Virus record (IMG/VR): IMGVR_UViG_3300014839_000016
Location: 1-43,352 of that record
DNA: 43,352 nt
DNA from: a virus
Reading direction: 5' to 3' (one strand)
This document shows, piece after piece, positions 1 to 9,430 of the stretch. A program made the position numbers and the translations under genes. Below the pieces are notes generated by a model, which saw only the letters and a list, made by a program, of their open reading frames with translations, was not told the DNA's origin and searched no databases. Each line of letters starts with the position of its first letter. The first letter of the stretch is position 1.

Positions 1-116
1 AGACCGAAAGTAAACTTCAAGGTCAACTAGACAAGATGTTAGAAGACCCCGCATTGCAGGAACAAGCGATTACATTAGGCGAACAGCTTGCTAAACCCGG
101 AAATCCTACTTCGTAG
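1..116 (+). CDS. Terminase small subunit, C-terminal end (gene crosses the window ends)
   Basis: Reading frame 3 is open from the first base to a TAG at 114-116. The last base of the window plus bases 1-2 form an AAG codon that joins it in frame to the gene starting at 42755. The joined protein is about 237 residues. This part is a charged, Gln/Glu-rich helical tail that would be expected to contact the large subunit. It overlaps the TTG start of the large terminase at 88, as is common for terS-terL pairs. The assignment rests on position and on the features of the N-terminal part. Confidence 0.75.
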   Translation, partial: TESKLQGQLDKMLEDPALQEQAITLGEQLAKPGNPTS

Positions 117-1512
117 TGCGCCTCACGTTTTCGCACAGTATGCTAGTGACGGGCGATGGGTTGCATACCGTCACCTTGCGGCGATAGGCCGCGAGATAGC
201 ATTAACAATATCGCGGGGCAATGGGCGTATCATAATCAATTGCCCGCCGCGACATGGAAAAAGTGAATTAGTGTCTCATTGGTTGCCGGTGTGGTTCCTT
301 GACACTTGGCCTAGCAAGAGAATCATCCTGTCTTGTTATGGCGATGCACTAGCGCATGATTTCGGGCGCAAAGTGCGTAACGAGTTTCAGCAGAACGAAC
401 ATCTGCGAACAGAGTTATCATCCGATTCGTCCGCTGCTAACAGATGGAATACTCCGCAAGGCGGGGGAATGGTAACAGCGGGCGTCGGCGGTCCAATATC
501 AGGACGAGGCGGCGATGTAATGGTTGCCGATGACCTGATAAAGAATTGGCAAGACGCGCACAGTATGCAAGTGAAAGAAGTGCTGTGGGACTGGTGGCAT
601 AGTACATTCTTAACTCGTCTTGAGCCTGGGGGCACAGTCATAATCGCGATGACGCGATGGAGTGACGACGATATTTGCGCAAAGCTGGTTGAAGAAGACC
701 CTGGACGTTGGAGAGTTTTTCGGCTTCCTGCGCTGGCAGAGCCGGGTGATTATCTTTCGCGGTCGCCCGGTCTGCCGTTATTACCGGAGAGATATGGTTT
801 AGCAGAACTGCAACAGATTCAAAAAGAAAAAGGATCAGCGGTATGGGACGCGCTTTATCAGCAGCGCCCGCAATCCTTTAGCTCTGGCAGACTATACTCT
901 CATGCAAGCGAAAGAAACATAGACGCGACCGTGTATCATCCTGGCTGGCCGTTGCACCTTACGTTTGACTTTAACGTAAATCCGGGTATGCACGTTTTGG
1001 TTTGTCAACAGGATGAAGCGTCCGATTCTTGCTTGGTACTTCACGAAATCCATTCGCACAGATTGGTACTTGAAGGCGCATTAGTCGAGTTAGACAACTA
1101 CATTCATCGAATAGGACACGTTGGGGAAGTCCATATATTCGGTGACGCCACAGGCAGCGCGAAGTGGTCCGGAACAGGACAATCACACTACGATTTGATT
1201 AACCGTTGGTTGTCTTCGCGAGGTTACAAGTCGAGATTGCGATACCCCGCGAGTAATCCGGCTATCGTAGATCGGCTTGTCACAGTCAATGAAGCGTTGC
1301 GGGATACTGTCGATAAAGTGCATGTAATTATTCATCCGCAATGCGTCAGACTGATTGAAGACCTTAAACAGATGAAGGCCAATGAGTTTGGTCTAATAGA
1401 CAAGAACGAAGAGTTGCTTTCTCATTCTTCCGATGCGATAGGCTATTGGCTTTGTATGGTACGCCCCATGTGGCGAGAGAAAACAAAAGCAGCAGGGAGA
1501 GTTGGAGTTTGA
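88..1512 (+). CDS. terL: Terminase large subunit (packaging ATPase/nuclease)
   Basis: This 474-residue protein is the motor that packages DNA into the prohead and cuts it. The Walker A motif PPRHGKSE lies at about residue 53 and an acidic Walker B-like VMVADD at about 143-149. The sequence AMTRWSDDD follows, typical of phage terminases. The C-terminal RNase H-like nuclease shows its acidic residues in TFDFN (Asp ~294), FGDATG (Asp ~353) and SHSSDAIGYW (Asp ~449). The start is TTG at 88: a stop at 76-78 in the same frame excludes anything further upstream, and there is no nearby in-frame ATG. It overlaps the end of the small subunit and lies directly before the portal gene. Confidence 0.95.
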   Translation: MLNPEILLRSAPHVFAQYASDGRWVAYRHLAAIGREIALTISRGNGRIIINCPPRHGKSELVSHWLPVWFLDTWPSKRIILSCYGDALAHDFGRKVRNEFQQNEHLRTELSSDSSAANRWNTPQGGGMVTAGVGGPISGRGGDVMVADDLIKNWQDAHSMQVKEVLWDWWHSTFLTRLEPGGTVIIAMTRWSDDDICAKLVEEDPGRWRVFRLPALAEPGDYLSRSPGLPLLPERYGLAELQQIQKEKGSAVWDALYQQRPQSFSSGRLYSHASERNIDATVYHPGWPLHLTFDFNVNPGMHVLVCQQDEASDSCLVLHEIHSHRLVLEGALVELDNYIHRIGHVGEVHIFGDATGSAKWSGTGQSHYDLINRWLSSRGYKSRLRYPASNPAIVDRLVTVNEALRDTVDKVHVIIHPQCVRLIEDLKQMKANEFGLIDKNEELLSHSSDAIGYWLCMVRPMWREKTKAAGRVGV

Positions 1513-1527
1513 GAACGAGTTACGCGA

Positions 1528-1596
1528 GTGAAAATGCTTGGTAATAGCATGACGGTCCCTGTTATCAAATGGCTAGCGAATGGAGTTAGTGGATGA
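1528..1596 (+). CDS. Possible 22-residue leader peptide before the portal gene
   Basis: A short frame begins with GTG at 1528 (or ATG at 1534) and ends with TGA at 1594-1596, overlapping the portal ATG in an ATGA arrangement. It would encode a peptide containing MTVPVIKWLANGVSG. It may couple portal translation to terminase translation, or be meaningless. No family is recognised and the only support is its spacing. Confidence 0.2.
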   Translation: MKMLGNSMTVPVIKWLANGVSG

Positions 1597-4500
1597 AATC
1601 ACCTAAAACAGGTGAAGTAACTGCGAAGCAAGAGCGTACCGAAATGCACGGTTCCGGCTTTATGCCTTTTGAAAGCAAACCAGAGCCGGGTACGTTTGAC
1701 ACTTATCGCAAGATACGAAAGAACCCTACCGTTGCGCTGGCGCGACTGATTGCTACTTCCCCGATTCGTACCGCGAAGTGGACTCTTGCGAGTGACGACA
1801 AAAAGGCCAAGGAGTTTATCAAGGAACAACTAGATCGTCTTTGGCCTGGATTCATTAACGACGTTCTGTTTGCGTTGGATTATGGCTTTGCCTGCTTTGA
1901 AAATGTGTGGGAGAATGTTGACGGCAAGTTAGTAATCCAGCGGATGAAACCTCTGTTGCCCGACATGACAGAAATGATTGTCGGCGTGGAACACGGCGAG
2001 TTTCTAGGGGTGAAGAACAAGGATATAGAGATACGAGGGGCGAAGGTTTTTCGTTATACCTACAACGAAGAGGCGGGAAACTATTACGGGGAGTCACGCC
2101 ACGAAAACATACGCGAAACCGCGTACAAAGAATGGGTAGATTTGCAACAGCGCCGTTCTGTATACGGTAGGCGCGTTGCTGGCGCAGTACCGCAAGTAAC
2201 AGCGCCGGACGGCGACTCCATATCAGAAGCAGGCGCTACGCGACCAAACTTTGAACTCGCCCGCGAGATGGTAACGAAGTTAGAAAAAGGTCTTGGTATA
2301 TTCATGCCTGGATTATCCAAGATCGAAATGGTGGACATATTGAATCGGGGCGGTGATCCTAGCAAGGCGAACGCATGGAAGATTGATTTCCTGGAATCAG
2401 CGGGACAGCACGGCGCAGAACTCACGGAAATGATGACGCATTGTGAGACGTTGTTTATGCGTGGCTGGCTTTGCCCGGAACGCGGCGCAATCGAAGCAAG
2501 ACAACAAGGTAGTCGCGCGGATAGTGATACGGGCGCGGACCTAGCGGTTACAATCGCGGATATTGTGTATGCGGATATTATCCGCGCTGTGAATGAACAG
2601 CTTGTCGATGCACTACTATTACAGAACTTTGAGCCGGGGCTGGTGAAGATTGTGCGCGGCGGTGTCGAGCCGGAATTGCTTTCATTCTATCGCGGGATTA
2701 TGACAACCGTTCTTGGCAATCCTTCCAATGTTGAACTCTTGGAAACAAAGGTTGACTTGGAAAAGGTGATGGAAGATTGCGGACTACCAAAGAACGAACA
2801 CCCCGAAAAGGCGCAGGCGGAAATCGCCTCGAAACAGCAACAGGGCGGCGAACCGCCGTTTGGTAATCTCAAAAAGGCAATGTCACAGTTGTATCATTCC
2901 GTTAATCGCGAATATGACATTCCTTTCCTGGCGGGTACTTCAATTGACGGCGCGACTGTTTACATCGACAAAGATTTCCCGGATACTATCGAAGTCGAGG
3001 GGCAGACGTACAACCCGACAATGGCGCTGACTGCGCATGAGACGGCGGAAGATGATGGAATTCACGAAGGGTTGACATATTTTGAGGCGCACGATCAATT
3101 AGGGTTGCCAGCAGAGCGCGCAGTAGTCGAGGCGGCGGGCATTGATTTTGATTCGTATAACAAAGCCTTGCAGCCGTATATCGACAAATGCAAAGCTAAG
3201 ATCGCGCCGAACATACCCGAAGATTTGGAGTTGCAACCATATCGGGAAGAGAACTATTCGTTAGCCAACACTTATCACGATCACGTTGGCCGATTCACTT
3301 CTGGCGCAAGCAAGCATTACGAGATTCAGAAAGCGAACAATGAAAACCTTTCGCGGTCTGCGAAGGGTGTAGCAGACACTTCATCCTCAATTGACAAGCC
3401 GCCGCTTGCGTTGAACGGCAGAGACTTATCGCAGCAGGTTGATGAAAATACAAAAGAGGTTGGACGCATAATCCACGCGGCGAGAGACTTTCAACCGTTG
3501 GACGGGGAAGATGTAAAGGACAAGATTTTTGAACTAGAGGCGGCGGTCAATAAGGGTATTGCAACTGGACCTGTGCTGCGCGAATGGACCCACGATAATC
3601 TTCTCGCCGACAAAGTGCCGGAAGAGTTTGAAAAGGTCTGTGATACAATTGCGAAGCGCTGGCAAGAAGTGCATACCGATCCTGTGCCGCTTGCATCCTG
3701 GGTGGAGTGGCAATTGAACGGTTCACCACTTCATCCTTTCACAGACGGTTGCGGGCGAACGTCACGCGCAGTCGGCGCGATGATAATGAACGCGGGCGGA
3801 AAACAGTATCCTATCCATCAAAGCAAGATGGATTACTACGAAGCAGGGAACACCGGAAAACTCGCGGAGTATTACGCGAAAGGGTTATCCCTGTTTGATG
3901 AATCGAAACACCGTAGAGATAGCAGCGGGCGATGGTCAGAGTCTAGCAATAATGTTCATTGGGCGGAGGGCGCTGCAAATGCGAGTAGAGAGAAGATTGC
4001 AACCGACCCTGCGTATGGCGACACAAAGCAGGGTAAATTCTTCCCTGTGGGTTTCGATTGCAATGATGCGCATACATACGCCACAAAGCTATTCGCGGGT
4101 TTGAAAGAAGACTACGCGAAGTGGCAGAACATTCGCGGCGAGTTCCGAGACACCGTGTTGCAATTCAAAGATTTACCCTGGAATGACCCTAAAGCCGACC
4201 CGCTTGACGAAAAGATTAATAGCCTTGCAAGAAGCGGCGTTGAAATTGAAAGGGGTATTCTGGCGAAAGAATCTGCGCTGAATACTCGCTTCTTTGCTAA
4301 GCTAAAGACCGACTCCCCTTTGACCACAGAAATTCAACCAGGGCAAATCATAGCGACAGGCATAAAGCGGGGTTTGAAATTCTTTGAGTCGCATGTCAAC
4401 AGCCGTGTATGGGAAACCAAAGAGAGTGTGAAGTGCGAACAAGTGCCTGAATTTGTTGGCAGTAACTATGACCCCGACGACAGAACGGCGAGAATCTCGA

Positions 4501-5942
4501 ATTCGGGAATGATTCCCGTTGCGCAAGAGGCCACGCACGAATTAGGCCACGCGCTAGAATTCCATTCTGATTCTATACACAAGACCGTTGTTGATTTCTT
4601 CACGAAGCGCACGGCAGGACAAACGCCGGTAACGTATTACGACGCGCTGAAGGATTGGGAAGCGAAACAAGGTTGGAAACAATGGGGTATGCCGATTAAC
4701 CAGCCAGCGGAAGACGCGAAGCGTGTTATGGTAATTCCTGACAACTTCTTTGAGCCGTATGCCGGGCGGGTGTATGATTCCGCTACGCATGGTGACTTGA
4801 ACGATTACGGTGAGACATTCTCAATGGGTGTTGAAAGAATGATGGCACACCCGTTGTTCTTTGCACAAGAAGACCCGGAACACTTCAAGATGATTTACCG
4901 TTGCCTGACAGGCAACCCAAAGGCGCTAGGCTTATTCGACGAAAGTAAACATACTCGCGATGAAGCTGGGGAATTCGCGGCACAGAGATCGGATACAGCG
5001 AAAGAAGTTTCACGATCCTTGCACGTTGACCTTGACGATAGTTTCCCGGAAGGAAAAACGGAAGCAGAGAAAGCCGTAGCGAGTATATGGAAAGCGAAGA
5101 TGCACGAAGAATGGGCAAAGGCGCATCTTTACCAGCATCCCGCCGCGTATCGCATACAACACCAAGAAGCGATAGATTTGCACAATCACGCGAAGGAAGC
5201 GCACGAAGAGTTAGCCTATGACTACTGGAAGGATAAAGGCGACATAGCAGCCGAGGATACCCAAACGCGACATAGGACCGGCGAAGGGTATACACCGGAA
5301 AGAAAGTATCTGCATAATGCCTGCTTGAAGTTTTACGAGCGCAATGCGAAACCCGTGGAAACTCCTACCGTGTATATGATGGGCGGTGGAACAGCGAGTG
5401 GAAAATCCACGATCAAAGATACGCTAGGTCTGCCTAAGAACTCTGTCGGTGTTGACGCCGACGATATAAAGAGTTGGCTGCCGGAATACACAAAGGGTTT
5501 GAAGCGAAAGGAAGAAAGCGCCGCGTACTATGCGCATGAAGAATCTTCCGATGTTGCAAAGGCTTTGCTAAAGGACGCCGTGGGGAAAAAGCTGAATGTA
5601 GTGTATGACTGCACGGGAGACAGCGGACTAGAGGCGGCGAGAAAGCGGGTTGCGGACTTGCATGAAGCAGGCGCGAAAGTAGTTGCTAACTTCTGTACTT
5701 GCGATGTAGATACCGCGATTCAGCGGGCGAATAAACGGATTCGACCTGTGCATGAAGAGACGGTTCGCGCCTTGCATCGTGGCGTTTCTGAAGTGTTGCC
5801 AAAGATGTATAAGGACTTCGATGCTTGTACGCTTTGGGACACGGACGGCGAAAAAACAAAGGTAATGTCGTGGGACGGTAAGAATACCACAATCCACGAT
5901 GAAGGCAAATGGGCACGATTCAAGGACAAAGAAAATGAATAA
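1593..5942 (+). CDS. Mu-type portal protein fused to peptidase, Fic, HELGH metallopeptidase and zeta-toxin-like domains
   Basis: At 1449 residues this is about three times a normal portal. Residues 1-430 resemble the Mu gp29/DUF935 portal, the dodecameric ring through which DNA enters and leaves. Residues ~437-550 form a small domain with AHETAE (~482), a possible zinc peptidase. Residues ~590-760 carry a Fic core, HPFTDGCGRTSR at ~714; Cys replaces the usual Asn, but the catalytic His and Arg remain. Residues ~780-1110 hold HELGHALE (~981), a zinc-metallopeptidase signature. Residues ~1255-1449 are a zeta-toxin-like kinase with P-loop GGGTASGKST (~1263). Linkers at ~560, ~767 and ~1113 share a D-E-S-K-H-x-R-D-x-x-G-R-W/F motif. 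ATG follows GGAG at 7 nt. I infer virion-carried effectors; none has been shown to be active. Confidence 0.85.
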   Translation: MKSPKTGEVTAKQERTEMHGSGFMPFESKPEPGTFDTYRKIRKNPTVALARLIATSPIRTAKWTLASDDKKAKEFIKEQLDRLWPGFINDVLFALDYGFACFENVWENVDGKLVIQRMKPLLPDMTEMIVGVEHGEFLGVKNKDIEIRGAKVFRYTYNEEAGNYYGESRHENIRETAYKEWVDLQQRRSVYGRRVAGAVPQVTAPDGDSISEAGATRPNFELAREMVTKLEKGLGIFMPGLSKIEMVDILNRGGDPSKANAWKIDFLESAGQHGAELTEMMTHCETLFMRGWLCPERGAIEARQQGSRADSDTGADLAVTIADIVYADIIRAVNEQLVDALLLQNFEPGLVKIVRGGVEPELLSFYRGIMTTVLGNPSNVELLETKVDLEKVMEDCGLPKNEHPEKAQAEIASKQQQGGEPPFGNLKKAMSQLYHSVNREYDIPFLAGTSIDGATVYIDKDFPDTIEVEGQTYNPTMALTAHETAEDDGIHEGLTYFEAHDQLGLPAERAVVEAAGIDFDSYNKALQPYIDKCKAKIAPNIPEDLELQPYREENYSLANTYHDHVGRFTSGASKHYEIQKANNENLSRSAKGVADTSSSIDKPPLALNGRDLSQQVDENTKEVGRIIHAARDFQPLDGEDVKDKIFELEAAVNKGIATGPVLREWTHDNLLADKVPEEFEKVCDTIAKRWQEVHTDPVPLASWVEWQLNGSPLHPFTDGCGRTSRAVGAMIMNAGGKQYPIHQSKMDYYEAGNTGKLAEYYAKGLSLFDESKHRRDSSGRWSESSNNVHWAEGAANASREKIATDPAYGDTKQGKFFPVGFDCNDAHTYATKLFAGLKEDYAKWQNIRGEFRDTVLQFKDLPWNDPKADPLDEKINSLARSGVEIERGILAKESALNTRFFAKLKTDSPLTTEIQPGQIIATGIKRGLKFFESHVNSRVWETKESVKCEQVPEFVGSNYDPDDRTARISNSGMIPVAQEATHELGHALEFHSDSIHKTVVDFFTKRTAGQTPVTYYDALKDWEAKQGWKQWGMPINQPAEDAKRVMVIPDNFFEPYAGRVYDSATHGDLNDYGETFSMGVERMMAHPLFFAQEDPEHFKMIYRCLTGNPKALGLFDESKHTRDEAGEFAAQRSDTAKEVSRSLHVDLDDSFPEGKTEAEKAVASIWKAKMHEEWAKAHLYQHPAAYRIQHQEAIDLHNHAKEAHEELAYDYWKDKGDIAAEDTQTRHRTGEGYTPERKYLHNACLKFYERNAKPVETPTVYMMGGGTASGKSTIKDTLGLPKNSVGVDADDIKSWLPEYTKGLKRKEESAAYYAHEESSDVAKALLKDAVGKKLNVVYDCTGDSGLEAARKRVADLHEAGAKVVANFCTCDVDTAIQRANKRIRPVHEETVRALHRGVSEVLPKMYKDFDACTLWDTDGEKTKVMSWDGKNTTIHDEGKWARFKDKENE

Positions 5943-6093
5943 CGAAAGGGTGTTGGAGATTACAAAGAAAATCACTTTGGGTGTGGCTTGTCCTTTGAAG
6001 GACAAGGACGAAGTGAAATTGGCGAGACAGGTTCGCGCGGAAATCGCAGAGTACAAGAAGAAAGGTTTGGTCCCACAAGTACCAAATGAATAA
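5935..6093 (+). CDS. Small hypothetical protein, 52 aa
   Basis: A short charged helical protein rich in Lys and Glu. The start ATG at 5935 overlaps the stop of the portal fusion and follows AAGGA at good distance. Its end overlaps the start of the next gene at 6086, so three genes form a tightly coupled chain. No family is recognised and there is no membrane segment or Cys cluster. Its position between two motif-bearing cargo proteins suggests a head-associated role, which is inference only. Confidence 0.6.
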   Translation: MNNERVLEITKKITLGVACPLKDKDEVKLARQVRAEIAEYKKKGLVPQVPNE

Positions 6094-8455
6094 TGATGTA
6101 AGCAAAGAATCTCGCGGCGAGCATGGGCGATGGACAGCCGGACCCGGCGGTGAGTACAAGTTTGAAGGCTTCACACCGAAAGTGGAAACGAAGCTGGATT
6201 ACTGGTATCACCCGGACAAAGGTTTCTATGCGCTGGCCGCTTACAATCTGCACAGCGAGGTTATTGGCGACATAGCGAAAGGTGAAACTTTTAATTCTGC
6301 TTTCGACAAAGGTTGGACTCGGATAAAGCAGCACAGCGATGAAATCTTTGTTCAAACAGAAACCTTGACGGATGAACAGTTGAAGGATGTACTTTCGTAT
6401 TTTGCGCCGGTAAGAAAGTCTGCTGTTGTCACGGTTCGTCCGGCGGGCAACGACAGGATACTAGACGTTCAAGGTCTTATTCGTGAAAGAGAGTACGAAG
6501 GAGACATAGCGAACTTTGAGCATACCTCACCGGTGCGCAAAGCAGCGTCGCATGATGTATCCGGCGAACGTCGCGCAGCGCATGGCCGATGGGCGAAAGA
6601 GTTTCTACAGTTGCAAGGCAAAGGTCAATACTGGTTTCACCCCGATCACGGGTTTGAACCTGTCGAGTCTACGCACGGCGCGGAGATAAGTCGAATCAAA
6701 GAGCAATACAACCTAGACGTAGAGCCGTTTGATTTACGGTCTATGTTTGAGGCGGGCTGGATTCGTGTACAGAACTGGGACGGCGCTTATGTTGAACTCT
6801 ACAACACGCCAAACTCAAATAGCGTGTTGAAAGAAATGCTTACGCACTTCCCGCAAAACCAAGAGATAGGGATAGAAGCGTTACCTGATTTGGAGTACAC
6901 GGGCAAAGTAGAAGACTTTGAACACCTAGGCCGAATTGCGGCGTCCCATGATGTAAGCAAAGAAGCGCGCGGAGAAAAAGGCCGATGGACGAATGGTATT
7001 GAGTCGCAGGGTTTCTCGCCAAACCAAAAAGGTGAAGTGTTTTGGTATCACCCGACGAAAGGTTTCTACGAAATACCCTGGCGCATATCTCACGATGAAG
7101 CAACCCGTATGTTGCATTTCGGGACAAACAGAGAAGAGGCTTTTGATTTAGGTATGGTTCGATTGCTGAATATGTCCGTAGAGCCTGGAGCGCGCGATAG
7201 GCTTTCATTGCAAATTGGCGACGACGACAATACGGATAATCGAATCAAAGAGGTTGTATCGTACTTCCCGGCGGTCAAAACTCTGACGATTGACGTTGTA
7301 AAAGACGGGCAAATAAAGAAAAGCTATGACGGTGATGTAGCTAGTTTCGAGCATACGTCGCCCGTTAGAAAAGGTTTCGACTTCCGCGATGAATTGCGCG
7401 CCGCCGACGGTCGATGGATGATAGGCGCTGGAATTGAAAAGCGACTGGTGCAGCGGGCGCTAATGACCGGCGGGTACACCTACCAACCGGTTACTCGCGG
7501 TTCTCCGCGTCCGTACAAGGACGATTGGTATTCGGTTTCAACGCATCAGGACCGTGAACAGATTATTACCGTGAAGTCTTTGTCGCCTACAAAGATTCAT
7601 AGTTTCATAAAAAAGAACCTTGACCTGATTACAAAGGGTTCTTCTATCGGCGCGTGGGTAGATACAGAAAGTGGCAGTATGTATCTGGATGTTGTCGAGT
7701 TAGTGAAGGACAAGGAAGAAGCGAAACGATTGATGGAAGTCCATAAGCAGAAAGCGATATGGTCTTTCCTTGCAATGCAGGAGATACGAAATGAAAAAGC
7801 GCTTTCTCATATCATCGCAAGAGGCCCAAACAGAGGCGGGTATTCTTTCTCTCTTCACCGCGATTACTGGACGCCAAGCGACAGATACAGAGAAACAGGA
7901 TTTACGCTTGGAGTTGAAAAAGAAGCGAGAGCAAAGTTAGGCCCGTCGGATCAATTTGAGAGGAAAAGCAGCTTGGCGGATTTCTTGTTAGGTCACGATG
8001 TATCTGGCGAAGCGCGTGGTGAGGATGGAAGATGGACTAAGATCGGCAAAGTATTTGGCAAGACCCCGCAAGAGCGCAGCACTTTCATTGGGCCGGAACC
8101 ACATGATTTAGAGAATAGTGCGTATTGGTATCATCCGGCAAAAGGTTTCTTTGAGAATGGGCCGTATGCGCAGCATATGCTGACTATCGGACCGTTGTTA
8201 AAGGACAACTCTGCAACTATTCCTAGCGGACTCAATGCCGGATGGACGCGGATAAATGTAATAGGTGAAGACGAATTGCTTCTTGCAACCCGCGCAGAAG
8301 ATGCAGACATACAAAACATAGTCAGCAAGTTTCCTTTCATCAAGTATCTAGTAGTGGATAAGATGGACGAAAGAGGCGAGAAAATTGGCGACTACGCTGG
8401 GCTTGCAGAAAACTTTGAGCGTATACGCAAGAACACAAAGGTGTCTACATGGTAA
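6086..8455 (+). CDS. Modular repeat protein with five D-V-S-x-E-x-R-G-x-x-G-R-W linkers
   Basis: This 789-residue protein is built from five modules. Each begins with the linker motif, at residues ~2, ~155, ~287, ~430 and ~637 (for example HDVSGEARGEDGRW). Four modules contain a diverged repeat of about 120 residues starting YWYHPxKGFY, continuing to GWxRI and ending with a D/G-D-x-A-x-FEH turn. The fourth module (~430-636) has a different domain with GGYSFSLHRDYW. No enzyme motif is obvious. The same linker separates the effector domains of the portal fusion and the protease and scaffold parts of the product of 9427-10845, so this is probably a capsid-internal or virion-packaged protein made of cleavable units. 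The function of the repeated domain is unknown. Confidence 0.7.
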   Translation: MNNDVSKESRGEHGRWTAGPGGEYKFEGFTPKVETKLDYWYHPDKGFYALAAYNLHSEVIGDIAKGETFNSAFDKGWTRIKQHSDEIFVQTETLTDEQLKDVLSYFAPVRKSAVVTVRPAGNDRILDVQGLIREREYEGDIANFEHTSPVRKAASHDVSGERRAAHGRWAKEFLQLQGKGQYWFHPDHGFEPVESTHGAEISRIKEQYNLDVEPFDLRSMFEAGWIRVQNWDGAYVELYNTPNSNSVLKEMLTHFPQNQEIGIEALPDLEYTGKVEDFEHLGRIAASHDVSKEARGEKGRWTNGIESQGFSPNQKGEVFWYHPTKGFYEIPWRISHDEATRMLHFGTNREEAFDLGMVRLLNMSVEPGARDRLSLQIGDDDNTDNRIKEVVSYFPAVKTLTIDVVKDGQIKKSYDGDVASFEHTSPVRKGFDFRDELRAADGRWMIGAGIEKRLVQRALMTGGYTYQPVTRGSPRPYKDDWYSVSTHQDREQIITVKSLSPTKIHSFIKKNLDLITKGSSIGAWVDTESGSMYLDVVELVKDKEEAKRLMEVHKQKAIWSFLAMQEIRNEKALSHIIARGPNRGGYSFSLHRDYWTPSDRYRETGFTLGVEKEARAKLGPSDQFERKSSLADFLLGHDVSGEARGEDGRWTKIGKVFGKTPQERSTFIGPEPHDLENSAYWYHPAKGFFENGPYAQHMLTIGPLLKDNSATIPSGLNAGWTRINVIGEDELLLATRAEDADIQNIVSKFPFIKYLVVDKMDERGEKIGDYAGLAENFERIRKNTKVSTW

Positions 8456-8682
8456 CAATCCGTAAAGATGGCATTGACGCGAATCTAACCAAGGGCGTTT
8501 GGACTTGTGCAACGCCGTGGGCAGAGGCTTTGCTTAATGCATACACGGTCTTCGCGGCGCAGGATATGCCGCATGGCGTAGACCCTGACAATGAAATCGC
8601 GGCGAGAATCGCCGGGGAAATGGGCGCGGAAATTGTGCAGATGAACCCGGAACAGAAAGAGGAAGATGGCCCCCGATATTAG
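8449..8682 (+). CDS. Small hypothetical protein, 77 aa
   Basis: The ATG at 8449 overlaps the end of the repeat protein, and its end overlaps the start of the MuF gene at 8666. The protein is soluble and acidic toward its C terminus, with no recognised motif. It could be a head assembly accessory because it is translationally coupled to head genes on both sides, but nothing in the sequence proves this. Confidence 0.6.
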   Translation: MVTIRKDGIDANLTKGVWTCATPWAEALLNAYTVFAAQDMPHGVDPDNEIAARIAGEMGAEIVQMNPEQKEEDGPRY

Positions 8683-9430
8683 AATTTCGGTAGAGAACGC
8701 CGCAATGCAATCTCTAGCGCCGGTTATGGTGAAAGCCAACAAGGCGCAACCCCTAATCTCTGCGCTGCCGGATATTGTCACGGATGCAATGGTGCTAGGC
8801 TATCTTCGCGGACGAATTAGTTTGTCGGAACCCAAAGCAATGTCTACGTTGGGCGATGCAGTTGACTTTATGCAAAAGCGACTGCATCTAACCCCCGCGA
8901 AGCTGGCGAATATGCGAATGGTATTTGGTAGCGTTGCGTTGGAAGTCACAAAGAATCTAGGATCGTTTGTAGAAGAGAAAGCGCAGGTCGCTATTCAGCA
9001 AGCGTTAGAACAAGGCTTGCATGTTCAGGCGAGTGTGAAACTGTTGCGGGAAGCGTTTGAGGCGGCGGGCGTTATTCCTAGCAACCCTTTCACGCTAGAG
9101 GCGATTGTAAGAACACAAGTGAATATTGCATACTCCGCTGGCCGCTGGCATAATGCGCATGACGCGGATGTTGCGGATTTGATTCACGGATTCAGACTTG
9201 TAACGGTGGGCGATGATCGTGTGCGCCCGACGCATGAAGCAATGGACGGTATGCAAGCGCCGATGACTCATCCGGTGTGGGAAACACACTGGCCGCCGAA
9301 TGGTTACGCTTGCCGTTGCACTACGCTAGACTTGCTTAAACCGTTCAAGACATATATCCCGCGACGATTACCGGGCGCGGACAAAGGTTTTGGTTTCAAC
9401 CCTGGAGTGTTGTATGGAGATATGCTATGA
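8666..9430 (+). CDS. MuF/SPP1 gp7-like head morphogenesis protein
   Basis: This 254-residue protein belongs to the MuF minor head family, which sits at the portal inside the prohead and in some phages is injected with DNA. The C-terminal signature is clear: DDRVRPTHEAMDG at ~182-195 followed by HWPPNGYACRC at ~210-220, the conserved His and Cys pattern of this family. The N-terminal half is predicted to be helical. It lies between the portal/cargo genes and the protease, the standard order. It carries no GRW linker or toxin extension; in this phage the extra domains are on the portal instead. Confidence 0.9.
   Translation: MAPDIRISVENAAMQSLAPVMVKANKAQPLISALPDIVTDAMVLGYLRGRISLSEPKAMSTLGDAVDFMQKRLHLTPAKLANMRMVFGSVALEVTKNLGSFVEEKAQVAIQQALEQGLHVQASVKLLREAFEAAGVIPSNPFTLEAIVRTQVNIAYSAGRWHNAHDADVADLIHGFRLVTVGDDRVRPTHEAMDGMQAPMTHPVWETHWPPNGYACRCTTLDLLKPFKTYIPRRLPGADKGFGFNPGVLYGDML

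Noticed and set aside
3891-3950. Portal fusion domain borders as possible frameshift joins or assembly chimaera
   Set aside because: The frame is continuous over 1449 codons with the same base composition, and the linkers recur in neighbouring genes, so a natural fusion is more likely.
4885-5295. A 136-codon leftward open frame within the portal fusion
   Set aside because: Leu/Arg/Ser-rich shadow of the plus-strand coding sequence; no start context.
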